Shown here in pieces: positions 11,976 through 23,264 of a stretch of DNA of 64,000 nt. The stretch is from assembly GCA_963682025.1 (NCBI GenBank), contig OY821517.1:100450107-100514106 (forward strand), written 5' to 3'. This DNA comes from Cordilura impudica (lineage: Eukaryota > Arthropoda > Insecta > Diptera > Scathophagidae). The position numbers were made by a program, and so were the translations under genes. The notes beneath the pieces were generated by a model, which worked only from the letters and a program-made list of their open reading frames with translations, made no database searches and was not told where the DNA came from. Numbering within the stretch: the first letter of the stretch is position 1; every line of letters starts with the position of its first letter.

Positions 11976-12589
11976 ATAAATAAAAATTAACCGAATTATT
12001 TTTCTTAAATTCTTAATAGTGGTATCAACGAGTTTAATAGAAAAACTCATTTTAGGTCATTTTTATTTTAAAATATCTTAAAATCCAAAGCTGGCCTTGG
12101 CAAATAATGGGTTAACGTTCTCGGATTTATCCCAAAGTTTTGGAACGAAACTTCTACATATTTGGTTATTATATTTTAAGTGTTGCATCTAAAAATTGGA
12201 CAGCACTTACAAAATATTTGAATTTTTGGAATAAATTGTCTTTTATTAGTTTGGGGTCATATGTGACCCCAATTCCAAAAGGGTTAATGGAGTCATATTA
12301 TTTTTTTCCGAAACCCTAGGCTATTAAGATAAAATATAATATTTAAAAGTAGAAAAGTGATGAATTTTTGATACAAAGTATTTAGAAAGAGCACATTTAC
12401 AGAATATTTCACAAAAATCCAATTTTTCTCGAAATCCGCGACAATTAAATCCTTGTCAAAAAAATTCTGGCAGAGGGATTTACTTAAAAATACACACAGT
12501 TAATCTGCAACATGTATTTAATAAAACCTTAAAGTGATAGATTCATTTTTTTTTTAAATTTTGTTTAAGAAAATTTTTTCAAACTTGAA
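11976..12589. other. Unassigned AT-rich DNA with one perfect hairpin
   Basis: A hairpin with 9-bp arms TTGGGGTCA/TGACCCCAA lies at 12251-12272. No coding frame recognised. Confidence 0.5.
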
Positions 12590-13140
12590 AAAGGAGTTTT
12601 AAAACTTTTATCAAAAAAATTTCCAATATTCGGTCTCAATGCGCAATAGGTTAACAACGTGGTAATAAAACAATACTGCATATCTGAGTACTTATATGTA
12701 TAGAGACCAAAAAAAAAATGATGGCTTTAATCAATTTCTCAAAGTTGAAAAAAATGCCATCAAATTTCATGACCTAGTTTTTTTTGCACATAAGTGGTCT
12801 GGGGCATTTGCTATTTCTTGGCGAGGTTTCATACGATTTTGAAGCTTTATAGCCTTTTGAAAGGATAATTTAATACTGATCCCGAATTACGTAACAGCTT
12901 GTCGGAAAAATTAAATTATAGAACGAAATTTTCCTAAAATCTGAAAAAAAAAAAAAGTCATTTTTCCCCATATAAACTCACTTGAAATTTTCAATCGCTT
13001 TGCGCCACGACTAAACGTTTTTTGATTGGCCCAAAACTTTGTATTTCTCAGTTTTTTTTTTGCTATTCGCATATTTCTAGGGGGTGAGACCGACAGTTTG
13101 AACACTTTTTTTCCCCTCCATATAACGAAGGGCCACCCTA
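12590..13140. repeat. Dispersed repeat shared with 18450-18910
   Basis: Long collinear similarity to 18450-18910: AATAGGTTAA.AACGTGG, ATGATGGCTTTAAT, GTGGTCTGGGGCATTTGC, TTTTGATTGGCC and ATTCGCATATTTCTAGGG blocks appear in the same order. Non-coding. In both places a minisatellite element lies upstream (directly adjacent at 18444, about 1.8 kb away here). Confidence 0.75.
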
Positions 13141-13956
13141 GGCAACATAAACATTATTGGTCATGACATAAGCCGCTTCGAAAATATAATTAAAATCGGA
13201 TTGATGTAGTGTAAAATAATTGCGTTTTTTATCTAGGTTTTTTAAAGGTCATTTGAAAGCGATAAGAGCTTGAGATAGAAATACCTACTTCTTAGTTGAG
13301 TTAGATGCAACATATTAACCAATAAATCTGATGGAATGGAGCAAGTTTGTTCGTTGGTCATTTATATTTACAACTAATAATTTCATAATTGATTTATAGC
13401 ATAATTTTATTTAAATATTTTTATATGTTTAAACAATTTTATGGTAAATATTAATTGATTCGGGAAGTTGAATTTAAAGCTCTTAATTGCTTATACATAT
13501 TAAGAGTTCGTGATATCCCATTTCGCATCCCTAGTTAATTCCTGCTTTTATATATAATTTTTTTTGAAGTTCTACTGATGATAAAGATAGAATAATTTAA
13601 ATTTAAACGAAAAATCTGTAGATCAAGCCACAATATTTAGATTAAATTGTATTGCCATTACGTATAAAATCAAACAACAAATTTAAGTAATTTATTAACA
13701 CATTTCATATAACACATGCAAACAACTGTAAAAAGCAAAACATTTAATCGTAAATATTATTAAATTACTAAGAGAAATAAACACGAATTCAAATTCAGGG
13801 TTAAAAAAGTTGACACCTTCAGGGGAAATTAATCAAACGCGTTTGTTAAACAACCTATCAAACAAATTATTATGAGAAAAAGAAAGGGTCAAAAAACTCG
13901 GGAGAGTAATTTCTCAACTTTGCAGACAAATAGATGTTGTTCCAAATAATACGTAC

Positions 13957-14191
13957 CATCATGATCTACATTCATTTCGATGGCATTGCCCAAGAAGGGC
14001 AACGCAGCTGGTCCAGGTATCTTTTCGATTAATCTCACTAAGCGAGCACGACGTTTATTATAAATCACTAGAAATATGATAACGATGGCCGACAACAAAA
14101 CCGTTATGGGAGAGTAGCCGGAAATAAATTTAACGGTTTTTGAAAGTAAAACACTCTCAGTTAATAGAGTGGTAAAAACTCGCGATGACAT
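13957..14191 (-). CDS. Cyp4c3: Cytochrome P450 family 4 (Cyp4c3-like), first coding exon
   Basis: This is the amino end of a microsomal P450, a haem monooxygenase of the endoplasmic reticulum. The 78 complete codons give an N-terminal hydrophobic anchor (about residues 28-45), a basic stop-transfer stretch (KRRAR, 46-50) and the proline-rich hinge IPGPAALPFLGN (58-69), followed by AIEMNVDHD. From family knowledge this hinge region is closest to dipteran CYP4C3. The chosen ATG has a good fly context (ATAAAATG). The exon ends after the first base of codon 79 at a GTACGT donor, in the phase expected for this gene; the remaining open frame to 13889 is intronic. Haem-binding and I-helix regions must be encoded outside the window. 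Substrate unknown; CYP4 enzymes often hydroxylate fatty acids. Confident for CYP4C, less so for strict orthology. Confidence 0.88.
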
Positions 14192-15203
14192 TTTATTGAT
14201 ATTTTATCGTTATTAATTGAACAATTTTAAGGTTATAACGCAGTAATAAACTGTTTTTGGTTTTCTTTTTTAGAAAATTTTTAAAAATTTAATTCATTAT
14301 TTTTTTTTAATTTTAAATAAATTTTTTTTTTTTTTTTTTTTGTTTGTAAATTTAAAAATTTTTTTTTGCACAATCACTTCTAATTAAATTAAATTAATTA
14401 ATTTATTTTTGTTTTCTAAACACCAGTTTTTCAGTTTTATTTTTAGTTTTAAAAAATTTGTATGAGACGTTTCGGTATTGCTGGTCGAATGTCAACTAAC
14501 AAAAACTCATTGATTGCATAAAAATTTAAAAGAAGTGTTAACAATTTTCGGTAGTTTTGAGCGTTTCAAATATATTTGTTGTTGTGCGCTCAACTCTTCG
14601 CTGCTGCCACCAGCTAGCGCTCTACTCGTTGTTGTAGCTAGACACGTTAAAGTTACATTTAAAGCACAAACTAAGCTAAGCAAGCGCATACACTCATACT
14701 AGCAAAATAGACTTTAAGACCGGCTCCGGATGTGCTACTAACACTAACACTACATTAACAATTGACTTATTTTTCTAAATTAAAAGAAAAAACAGAGTAC
14801 TAAATCTAAACAAAAAAACTTGTTGATTAGTTTGTTTTGAATTTTCTTAATTTGTTTTTATTTTGTTTTCAAGGTCATTGTTAGTTGGTTTTACTTTCGC
14901 AGTGATTAATTAAATGTGTGTTCTACTTTTTGTAAGAAGCCGAACAAATGTTTGAAAGTTTCATGATAAATTCTCTAAAAATAGAATTTGTATTTTTTTA
15001 ATAGTTAAATAATATTTTTTTATTATTTAAAAGAAAAAACTGTTAAATTTGCGCAAATATCCCATTTAATTTTTAAATATACCCACAAATGCGGTATTCA
15101 CCTAGGGCGCACAATTTCAAATTTTCTTAAATTTTAGTTTGTTTTCGTTTGGTTTGCGAGATCAAACCATTAAATAACATCCACAATATTGTTCGTAACG
15201 AAA
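14192..15203 (-). promoter_or_regulatory. Upstream/5'-UTR region of the P450 gene
   Basis: Region upstream of the P450 ATG on the minus strand. The segment 14460-14760 is less AT-rich than its surroundings and free of recognised repeats, as expected for a 5' UTR or promoter, but I see no convincing TATA box or initiator. A poly-T run (14322-14341) lies between it and the ATG. Opposing short open frames at 14507-14702 mirror each other and look fortuitous. Confidence 0.35.
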
Positions 15204-15345
15204 TACACACAAAAAAGGGATTCGTTGTGGCAACACAAATTGTTGCACATCGAATTTTGATAGTCGCACTATTCTGTTCTGATAACTAAATTATAATTTC
15301 GAAAAACCGTTCGTATAATGGAATATTGGTTTTATTTATTGATGG
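15204..15345 (+). mobile_element. MITE of the ACACAGAAAA family, copy 2 (partial)
   Basis: Begins ACACACAAAAAAGGGATTCG and continues TTGTGGCAACACAAATTGTTG, matching the left half of copies at 39874 and 51040. The right half is not recognisable. Confidence 0.5.
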
Positions 15346-15389
15346 TGACAACCATTTATCCGTCTATTATAACTACATACAATCTATAC

Positions 15390-16130
15390 ATATATATTTA
15401 AGCTTATAGGAGGCTAAACCCTTGGACCGATCTTCCTAAAATTTTTACAGAGTCTTACTGTATATCTAGTAGGACCTATAAGCTATTTTGTGGGCGTGGC
15501 ACCTCCCAAACAAAGCGAATTTTTTACATCATATATATTGATTACTATGACAGGGAGAGCTTTGTAAATTTGTGTTAGCAACCATGACGAAAATGGGCGG
15601 AATCGGGTTAGTGACACCTCCCACACAAAGTAATTATCAATAACATATATCTCGAGTTCTATGTCAGATACAGCTTTGCAAATTTGTCTGAGGTCATCTC
15701 TTATTAATGTGAGCAGTCGGACAAAAAATGGGTGGGATCAGATCAATGGGCGTGGCATACCCATACAGTACTGTAATAGTGAGAGCCTTGTGAGCATGGC
15801 ACCCATACAAAATAATAATATAGCATCATATATGTATCTGGAGTACTATACAAGGGAAAGCCTTGACACTTTTCACAAGTCCATCAGATAAAAATGGACG
15901 GATTAGTGGGCGTGGCACCTTCTATACAAAAAGAAATATGAAGTACTGCGAAAGCGATATTCTTGAAACTTTTATCAAGTACATTAATTACCAATGTGAG
16001 TAGTCGTGAAAAATATGGGCGGAATCGAAAAATTGCCCAAATCAAAAATCACCAAAAACAAGAATCTTCAAAATCAAAAATCGTCCAAAACCAAAATTAT
16101 ATTCTAAATTCAAGGCCAATCGTTAAAAGT
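15390..16130 (+). mobile_element. Helitron-like remnant (family B), copy 1
   Basis: Begins in GCTTATAGGAGGCTAAACCC and repeats the module GTGGGCGTGGCACCTCCCA, then ACAAAG, then a TATATCT..GTACT block several times, as do 31118-31804 and 45090-46465. It runs into a short AAAATCGCC-type tandem repeat (16020-16110) also found in the 45090 copy. Both termini are missing or decayed. The 76-codon open frame at 15661 lies wholly in this repeat. Confidence 0.6.
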
Positions 16131-16589
16131 TGCTGGATTTAATTTGAACAATTTATGTTTTTCTTACGGGCAGCTATGTATGGCTTGTTCCAGAAACGCC
16201 GAAAATTTTGATAATTTTTGCAGTTGAAAAACTAAAATTATTGTATATCAGCAAGCATTGGAATAAAAAAATATAAAATAAAATGTTTTAGTTGCACAAT
16301 ATAAGCTTCGTAGGAAAAATTGTTTATGAAAACATGCACATCAATAAGCCTCAGTAAGTCGTACCGAAGCGCGACAGGCCATACTAGAATACTAATAAAT
16401 AAAAGATTTTCTTCTTCCATCATCAAATGCAAAACATATCATGAAGCGGATTTAGCGCAGCGCTAAATTAAGATTTTCTTCCGTGAAAAACAAAGAAACA
16501 TTCTCATAAACTTTTTGAATTGAAATATTTACTTTTTATAAATTTCTTTTATTATTATTCCGATTATTCCGATTTTTTAAATAAAATGT
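16131..16589. other. Unassigned AT-rich DNA
   Basis: No gene or repeat family recognised. Confidence 0.4.
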
Positions 16590-16991
16590 TTAATATTGTG
16601 ACCGATGTAAATATGTCAGTTTTAATCCTATTTTGACCAAACATACCTCATTTGGAAGGTATTTCTTTTTAGCTGTCCACCAAATTTACCGATTTTTATA
16701 TTATTTTATTTTTTGGAGTAAAATGCATTTACAGTTGCTACTAAAACATACATAAAATTATAAAATGCTGTGTGTGTGCTTATTAAATTTGTTAATGTGT
16801 TTGCAAAACCCCATGTGTTGAATTGAAAAATAATTTTGGACATAAACCAATAACGACAATAAAAAGTGTTGAATTGTACATTGGCTAAAATTGATTAGCA
16901 TACTTTGAGGGTCTTATAAAATAATTTATTAAATGAAAAAATAAAATTTCCTTGAATTTGCTTTTGAATTTCGAGGGCTGGGATCTGCTAG
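16590..16991 (+). mobile_element. Helitron family A, 5'-decayed copy
   Basis: Matches the family starting at TTGTGACCGATG and ends GAATTTCGAGGGCTGGGATC then TGCTAG followed by T, the Helitron CTAG|T terminus. The 5' TCTATAATATTAATAAGC end seen in the 35160-35537 copy is lost here. Confidence 0.65.
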
Positions 16992-17044
16992 TATAATCTA
17001 ATTATGTTTGGCTACCCTATTTTTCTCCAAAAAGTGACAAAGGC

Positions 17045-17500
17045 TTCCCATCGGTCTGCTGGTCTTCCGCAATGCTCTGTTGCGTTCTATGCCAATGACA
17101 TAGCATATACAAGTTAAAAGTTTCAAACACTGTAATGAAAAGATTTCAGACCTCATTATTTTCTGCTCATAAGTTTTTTAATAGAAATTAAGGTAAGCCA
17201 AGAAAATACCATGGCAATTGTATTTACATTCGACAAATCACTTAAACGTACACCCAAGATACCATTGGAAATGCAAGGAAACATCGTTAATATGAACGAC
17301 TATGTCAAATATCTAGCTTTGACATTAGATAAAAAATTAACGTTTAAACATCATCTGGATTTAATTTGCGAAAAAGCAATTCCATTTGGACGGGCACTTT
17401 CCCCATAATATATAAATTTGAAAAACAAAACCATTTCGTATAAAATGTGTGTATTTACCAATATTGACCTATGCTTTCCAAGTGTGGAAAACTGTTTAAG
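17045..17500 (+). pseudogene. LINE reverse-transcriptase fragment (Jockey-like)
   Basis: Fragment downstream of the RT catalytic motif. An AFYANDIAY segment near 17085 corresponds to the F/YADD box (D replaced by N). The frame at 17211-17408 gives VKYLALTLDKKLTFKHHLD, typical of the post-RT region of Jockey-group LINEs (VKYLG..LD.KL.W..H). It is frameshifted before and after. Both ends missing. Assigned by motif only. Confidence 0.7.
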
Positions 17501-17547
17501 AAAATTTTTTAATACTTAAATAATCTAACCCATAAAAACAAAGTTTT

Positions 17548-18444
17548 TATTAAAACTCATTCTTTCCCTATGCATAAGAGTTTTGAATATCTTCGTGACT
17601 GTGCGTGGCTGTGTGTGACTATCTTAAAATTAATCTTTGGCCACAACAAGTCTATGGACAAAGTTTCAGATCCATCGGATGAGGGGAAGTGGGGTTTTAA
17701 TCTCTCCGTGACTGTGCGTGACTATGCTTGACTGTGCGTGACTATGTCAAAGTTATCGTTCTTCACAGCAAGTCTATCGACCAAGTTTCAGATCGATTTG
17801 ATAAGGGGAAATGGGATTTAAATCACTCCGTGACTTTGCGTGACTGTGCGTGACTATGTCGAAGTTGATCTTTCTTTACAGCAAGTATATGGACCAAGTT
17901 TCAAATCGAGCGGATGGGGTTAAATGACATTTAGATCACTCCGTGACTATGCGTGACCATGCGTGACTGTGTCAAAGTTGATATTATTTTCACAGCAAGT
18001 GGATGGACCAAGTTTCATATCGATCGAATGAGGGGGAATGACATTTAGATCACTCCGTGACTGTTCGTGACCATGCGTGGCTATGCGTGACTAAGTCAAA
18101 GTTAATCTTTTTTCACAGCAAGTGTATGGACCAAGTTTCAGATCGAGCGGATGGGGTTAAATGACATTTAGATCACTCCGTGACTGTGCGTGACTGTGCG
18201 CAACTAAGTCAAAGTTGATCTTATTTTCACAGCAAGTGGATGGACCAAGTTTCATATCGATCTAATGAGGGGGAATGACATTTAGATCACTCCGTGACTG
18301 TGAGTGACCACGCGTGATTGTGCGTGACTACCCCAAAATTATTCTGTAGTCACAAGACTATGGGCCAAGTTTCAGATCAATTGGATAAGGCGGAATGGGG
18401 TTGCCCCACGAGAGACAGAGAGATTGAGTTAAAAGAAAGAGTTT
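17548..18444. repeat. TIR-bounded element with ~115-bp minisatellite, copy 2
   Basis: Left end AAACTCATTCTTTCC, right end AAGAAAGAGTTT (18433-18444). Contains about seven direct repeats of the unit seen at 10256-10794 (TGCGTGACTGTGCGTGACTA, then TTTTCACAGCAAGT, then GGACCAAGTTTCA). The last units alternate two variants (GAGCGGATGGGGTTAAATGA and GATCGAATGAGGGGGAATGA), hinting at a ~230-bp higher-order unit. Confidence 0.8.
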
Positions 18445-18449
18445 AAAAA

Positions 18450-18910
18450 GGAGTTTTCAAATGTTACCAAAAAAAAATTCCATTTTTGGTATCATTGCGA
18501 AATAGGTTAAAAACGTGGTAATAAAACAATAATTCATGTTTGACTGATCATAGGTATAGAGACAAGAAAAATGATGGCTTTAATTCTCTTAAAGTTGAAT
18601 AAATTTCCGTCAAATTTCACGACCTAGTTTTTTTTGGCACAAAAGTGGTCTGGGGCATTTGCTATTTCTTAACGAGTTTTTAATCCATTTTTAACAAATT
18701 GTCGAAAAAATTAAACTTTAGAACGAAATTTTCGTAAAATCTGAAAAAGTCATATATTCCCCACACTTGAAGTTTTCAGTCGCGTTATCCACCTTTAAAT
18801 TTTTTTGATTGGCCAAAACTTTGTATATCTCATTTTTTTTTTTTTTTTTTATTCGCATATTTCTAGGGCATGAGACTTTAAATTCGAACACTTTTGTTCG
18901 CCTCCATATA
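18450..18910. repeat. Dispersed repeat shared with 12590-13140
   Basis: Second copy of the repeat described at 12590; slightly shorter, with an internal deletion near 18690. Contains a poly-T run at about 18834-18850. Confidence 0.75.
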
Positions 18911-18982
18911 TATTATACGTCGACTCCGACTCTGACTCCCAACAAGCAAAATTACTACCGACTCCGACTCCACAGCCCTCCT

Positions 18983-19157
18983 TTCTTGGCCATATTATTA
19001 GAGGTGAAAAATGTGAATTGTTACAATTAATTCTACATGGCAGAATAGAAGGAAGAAGAGGTATAGGAAGAAAGAAAATTTCGAGAAACATGAGACATAA
19101 GACAGGCTTAAGAACCATACAGCGATGAGTGGAGAGAATTATGAAGAAATTATTAAT
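18983..19157 (+). pseudogene. LINE C-terminal fragment (RTE/CR1-like tail)
   Basis: Translates to FLGHIIRGEKCELLQLILHG then RIEGRRGIGRKKISRN, then a MRHKTGL piece. This is the familiar LINE ORF2 tail pattern (..GHI.R....LL..I..GKIEGKRG.GRRK.SW..N.R.WTG). Preceded by imperfect GACTCC repeats at 18918-18975. Only the last ~55 codons remain. Confidence 0.7.
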
Positions 19158-19169
19158 AATATAACACAA

Positions 19170-20024
19170 TTTTTATATTCTTTATTTTTATTTTTTTATA
19201 CGTATTTTTTTGCTTAAAACTTAAAAAGTTGTTAATATTTTTTATTGTAGTATTTTTATAAATTTAAGAAAACTTGCATGTAATCACTTGTATTCAAAAT
19301 GGGAAGAACCTACGATATTGTGGCGAATTTTTGAACGATGAAAATCCTGTACTTTAATTATAAGACATGTCTTGTTTTACATGAAATTAATAAAGAAATA
19401 AATAATAAAATAAATAATATCGAGACCTCAAAAATGTGTTTAGTTCTGTTAAAAAAAATTAGGTAAGTGTGTTAAAGCGCTGGCCAAAAAGTGCAAGTAC
19501 AAGTTTATGTGAGATAGACGCAGGTTCAAACCTAACGGCCTCCCCTTAGTAGAAAAGTTTCATATAGAAACAATCTATTCAATTTTAACATAACAATTAT
19601 CTCGTGTTCAATAAAATTACTGATGAAGACAGAAATGCCAGAAACTAGTCTGATTAAAAGGTGCAGTGTAGTTATGAATTTTAGAATATATGAAATTGCA
19701 TATTAATTGCAGTATTAATTGCAATATGTCTGAAAAATGACGTCAAAATCAAACAAAAAAAATATTGTTATTTCGGTTTTTATCTCTATCCTTGTTTACA
19801 TTTTATTGAATTTTTACCAGTTTCTTAGAGCAGAGAAGTTTTTCATCAATTTGTGTGTAGATTTTAGCCTTTTCAATGTGCATGGCTAGAAAATTGATTT
19901 TTTTTCTGGCAAATAACAAAAGAAGTAAGTATACAAAACCCTACCAGGAGTATCAAGAATGGGTTTTCGGTCTTACTATGCTTAAATGCTTATTAGATAA
20001 AGAAATTAAGAAGAGTGCCATTAA
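19170..20024. other. Unassigned AT-rich DNA
   Basis: No gene. A TGGCCAAAAAGTGC...GCAGGTTCAAACCT pair at 19478-19535 has the spacing of RNA polymerase III A and B boxes but no clear cloverleaf (see findings). Confidence 0.4.
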
Positions 20025-20260
20025 TTTTTGGATCTTATAGCAATTTAAGCCGATCTTATAAGGGTTATTTTTATGGGCGCTAGATATGAACATATACCGA
20101 TTTTCTCAAATTTCAATTCCAATCGCCCTTTTAACAATAAACTCTTATATACCGTATTCCGTTGAAATATATATATGACCTGTGTTCGACTGCAATGTTC
20201 ATATGGACACAGAAAAACAGATGGACGGACGGACAGACATCGATAAATAGCCTCAAATCG
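20025..20260 (+). repeat. Decayed copy of the palindrome-ended (GGAC)n repeat
   Basis: Shows TTGGATCTTATAGCAATTTA, GGGCGCTAGATATGAACATA and ATGGACGGACGGACAGACATCG in the same order as copy R1. Both ends are missing. Confidence 0.7.
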
Positions 20261-20289
20261 GATCCAACGCCTAAATTATATACGGTACG

Positions 20290-21008
20290 GCATGCCAATA
20301 ATTTCAGGTGTAAAAGGCGGGAAGACATAAAGCACTTTCTTAATTTCGCTAATAATGAGAAGTTTGTCAAACATGGTTTGCCTGAACACGACAAGCTTTT
20401 CAAAATAAGGCCACTTTTGAACAAGATTAGAGGTCAACTACTTCTAGTGCCAAGAGAAGAATTTCTTGCAGTGGATGAGCAAACCATACCCATTAAATAT
20501 CGCCAGGAACTTAAACAATATAATCCAAAAAAACACATAAATCGGGTTACAAAAATCTAGTTCTTAGCGGCATATCGGGTTTTGATCTGTTTGCAAGAGA
20601 GCACAATTCTAGATGGTGTTGCAGATCTTGGTGTAAGCGGAAATGTTGTTTAACAGCTAACTGTTACAGTCCCAAGATATAAAAATAATAAGATATTTTT
20701 TACAACTGGTTCAACAGTCCTAAACATGAAGTTTATCTCGCTAAAATGGGTATCCATGCATTAGGAACAGTGAGACTCAATTTGGTACCTAATATTGCTG
20801 TTGCATGAGAAAAAGAGAGGAAGAGGAAAGGTCGTGGGAATTTTATCCAAAAAGTTGCAGAAAAAATAGATATCGAAAGAGCGTCTTTCGTCTCCTGATT
20901 CGACAATAAAATGGTTAACATGCTATCGACGTTCGTGGGAAACTATCCTATGACAACAAGAACACGATACTGCAGAAATGAAAAGAAGCATTTAGAAATG
21001 ATTGCTCA
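20290..21008 (+). pseudogene. piggyBac-family transposase pseudogene
   Basis: A decayed DDE_Tnp_1_7 (piggyBac) transposase core. In order: KLFKIRPLLNKIRGQ, EFLAVDEQTIPIK (first catalytic Asp kept), GVADLGVSGNVV, NWFNSPKHEVYLAKMGIHAL with GTVRLN, KGRGNF, and FDNKMVNMLST (third Asp kept). In the F-D-N-W-F box the catalytic Asp is replaced by Tyr (FYNWF). There is a stop after the first 130 codons (at 20558), further stops at 20685-20700 and one replacing the Trp before FDNK. N- and C-termini are missing; a palindrome-ended repeat begins at 21014, where the C-terminal part should follow. Clearly inactive. Confidence 0.9.
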
Positions 21009-21013
21009 AAAGT

Positions 21014-21785
21014 TATACCCTATACCATGCGTTTAGAGACCCTATATCTCAGGCCCAACTAACTGGATATAGAAAATTAGCATAAACCAAATTTGAGTGG
21101 GATTTTTATTAATTTTTTCAGCTGCAGATATGAAAAAGTTCATATCGGATGCTATATCTATATGGGGACTTGGCCCAAAAATGGACCGATCCTGACCATG
21201 TTTGGTGAAGTCTCTTGTATTTTGCAAAAATATATACGAACAAAATTTGAGAATAATCAGTGCAATATTTTTGTTTTTTGATAGATTTAAGTGAAGATCG
21301 GGAAGCAGCTCTATATGGGGCCTATGGCTAAGAGTTGTCCAATAGGGATCATTTTTGGACTACTGATTAATGGATGTAATATATACATACAAACCCAATT
21401 TGACTAAGATTTGTATGATAATTTGGATCTTATGGCAATATGTGTTGATTTCATAGGGGTCATTTGTATGGGGGCTAGGTCTGAACATGGACCGATTCTC
21501 ACCAATTTCAATAGCGTTCATCCCATGGCCGATAAAGGATCAAATACCAAATTTCGTCAAAATATATTCATATTTGCGACCTGCAGTTTGATTACAAGCT
21601 TTACATGGACACACAGACGGACGGACGGACGGACGGACATCGTTAAATCGAATCAGAAAGTGATTTTGATTCGATCGGTATAATTAAGGATGGGGTAATT
21701 GGGTGGGTGTAATTATTTTTGGTTGTTACAAACATCAGCACAAAGTCATTATACCCAAACCACATAGTGGTATAGGGTATAAAAA
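21014..21785 (+). repeat. Palindrome-ended (GGAC)n dispersed repeat, copy R2
   Basis: Starts directly at TATACCCTATACCATGCG, lacking the 5' palindrome, and ends CCACATAGTGGTATAGGGTAT. The GGAC array (about 21613-21640) is shorter than in R1. About 95 percent similar to R1 by eye. It lies at the broken C-terminal edge of the piggyBac pseudogene. Confidence 0.85.
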
Positions 21786-23264
21786 TAAAATTATCTTTAT
21801 TGCATGAAACGCCACATATGGCAATGAATTTTTATGATGATGCACATGAAGCCATATATGGCAAATTATTTTTTGCAGAAAACGGACCCAATTTTCCAAA
21901 AAAAAAAATTGTTTGCATATCTTAATTATTTCATTTAAAAAATAAATCCATTAAAAAAATTTTTTTTTGCTGGATCATAACGCATGCAGCAGAGGGATAT
22001 ATGCCTATTCTGAAAACTAAATAACGTTTAATGCCACAGTTTGATTCAAAATTTTAATAATAATATTCATGGCTATCAACATAGTAACAGTGATGTAAAG
22101 AATATGAAGGCGCGAAATGGATTAAAAATTACGTCATTATAATCTGAAAGAACCGATCAATGAAGTACATAAGGTTCATGTCAACAGTGATTTCAAAATT
22201 GTAAAAATTTTCTGGAATATGTGGCTCTATTTCAATTTACACCACTATGTATCAATTGTGCCTGGTACCTTCCATACAAAGTAAATTTTAGTAATCCTAT
22301 ATTTGGAGTAATAACTATGATAGCTAAATTCTTAAAGCTTTGTGTGAGTCCATTGGTTAGTAATAAAAACTTAGTTAATCATAAAAAAAAAAATATTTCA
22401 ATACACGTTTCTAATTTCAAAAGTATGTAGCTGGAATCTGGAGAATGCATAATTCAAACAATTATTTTTTGTTTCTACGTTAATTGAATCTTTATAATAT
22501 GGAGTTTAATACCCATATTGGATATATTTTTTACACAGAGTTGCCACCATAAGAGAAAATATTTTGAAAAAATTTGAAACAATGTTCCATTTGCAGAAAT
22601 TATACTGTACAACAGCCGTTCGGGGGCCCAAACATCGTCATATACCTACCACACTGGATGTGGTCATTACCGGGTGTATCAAATAACCATAAACAAAATT
22701 TGAGTTAGATTGTCACACATTTGAAGCGTGGAAATATATAGTAAATTAACAAATACAAATCCAATTTTATATTATTTGTATGTCTAGGGAAAAAATATAT
22801 TAAATTTGAATTATTAATGCATTTATATGTAAATATCTCCGATATTTTTCAGCATTTAATTTCGCAATAACTTATTTTATTTAAATAAAGTAATAAAGCT
22901 TTAATATAATCTGTTCCGGTCTTTAATAAAAAGAAAATTTTTAAATCTTCAGTTATTCACTTAAAATTCTCAAAAATAGCAAAATTGGCAAAAGAAAACA
23001 CTTATGAATAGAATCAAATTTAACATATTGTACGATTTTACCATTAATCAAGGTTAAATTATGGATAGTATTCTACGAAACAGGTTTAAAAAATTCTTGA
23101 TCGTTTTATATATATTTATTATATAATCAAAATCTTGTGATATTAATTATCTATAAACAATCTAGTTTCGCTTTCATTATACGAAAAAATTCTTAAATAT
23201 GTATCTAAAAACAGTAGGGACAGAGAGAGAGAGAGAGCCAGCATACTTTATATTTTTACCTTAA
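21786..23264. other. Unassigned AT-rich DNA
   Basis: No gene. The ACTGTACAACAGCCGTTCGG block at 22606 resembles the left edge of the fold-back element at 32131. A (GA)n run lies at 23221-23236. Confidence 0.45.

Larger units (their letters stand above)
1..13956 (-). other. Inferred first intron (partial) of the Cyp4c3-like P450 gene
   Basis: The P450 exon at 13957-14191 ends at a GTACGT splice donor read on the minus strand. The rest of a P450 (about 430 residues) should lie at lower coordinates. I could not find any further P450 coding exon between 1 and 13956, so this stretch is probably intron and the next exon lies beyond the left edge. The stretch is full of repeats (satellite, MITEs, mariner, minisatellite). 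This is inference from absence: a short exon with no methionine could have escaped me. Confidence 0.45.

Noticed and set aside
14507..14702. Opposed ~60-codon open frames upstream of the P450 exon
   Set aside because: They mirror each other, lack a known domain and lie in the probable 5' UTR/promoter; the signal-peptide look of the minus frame is weak.
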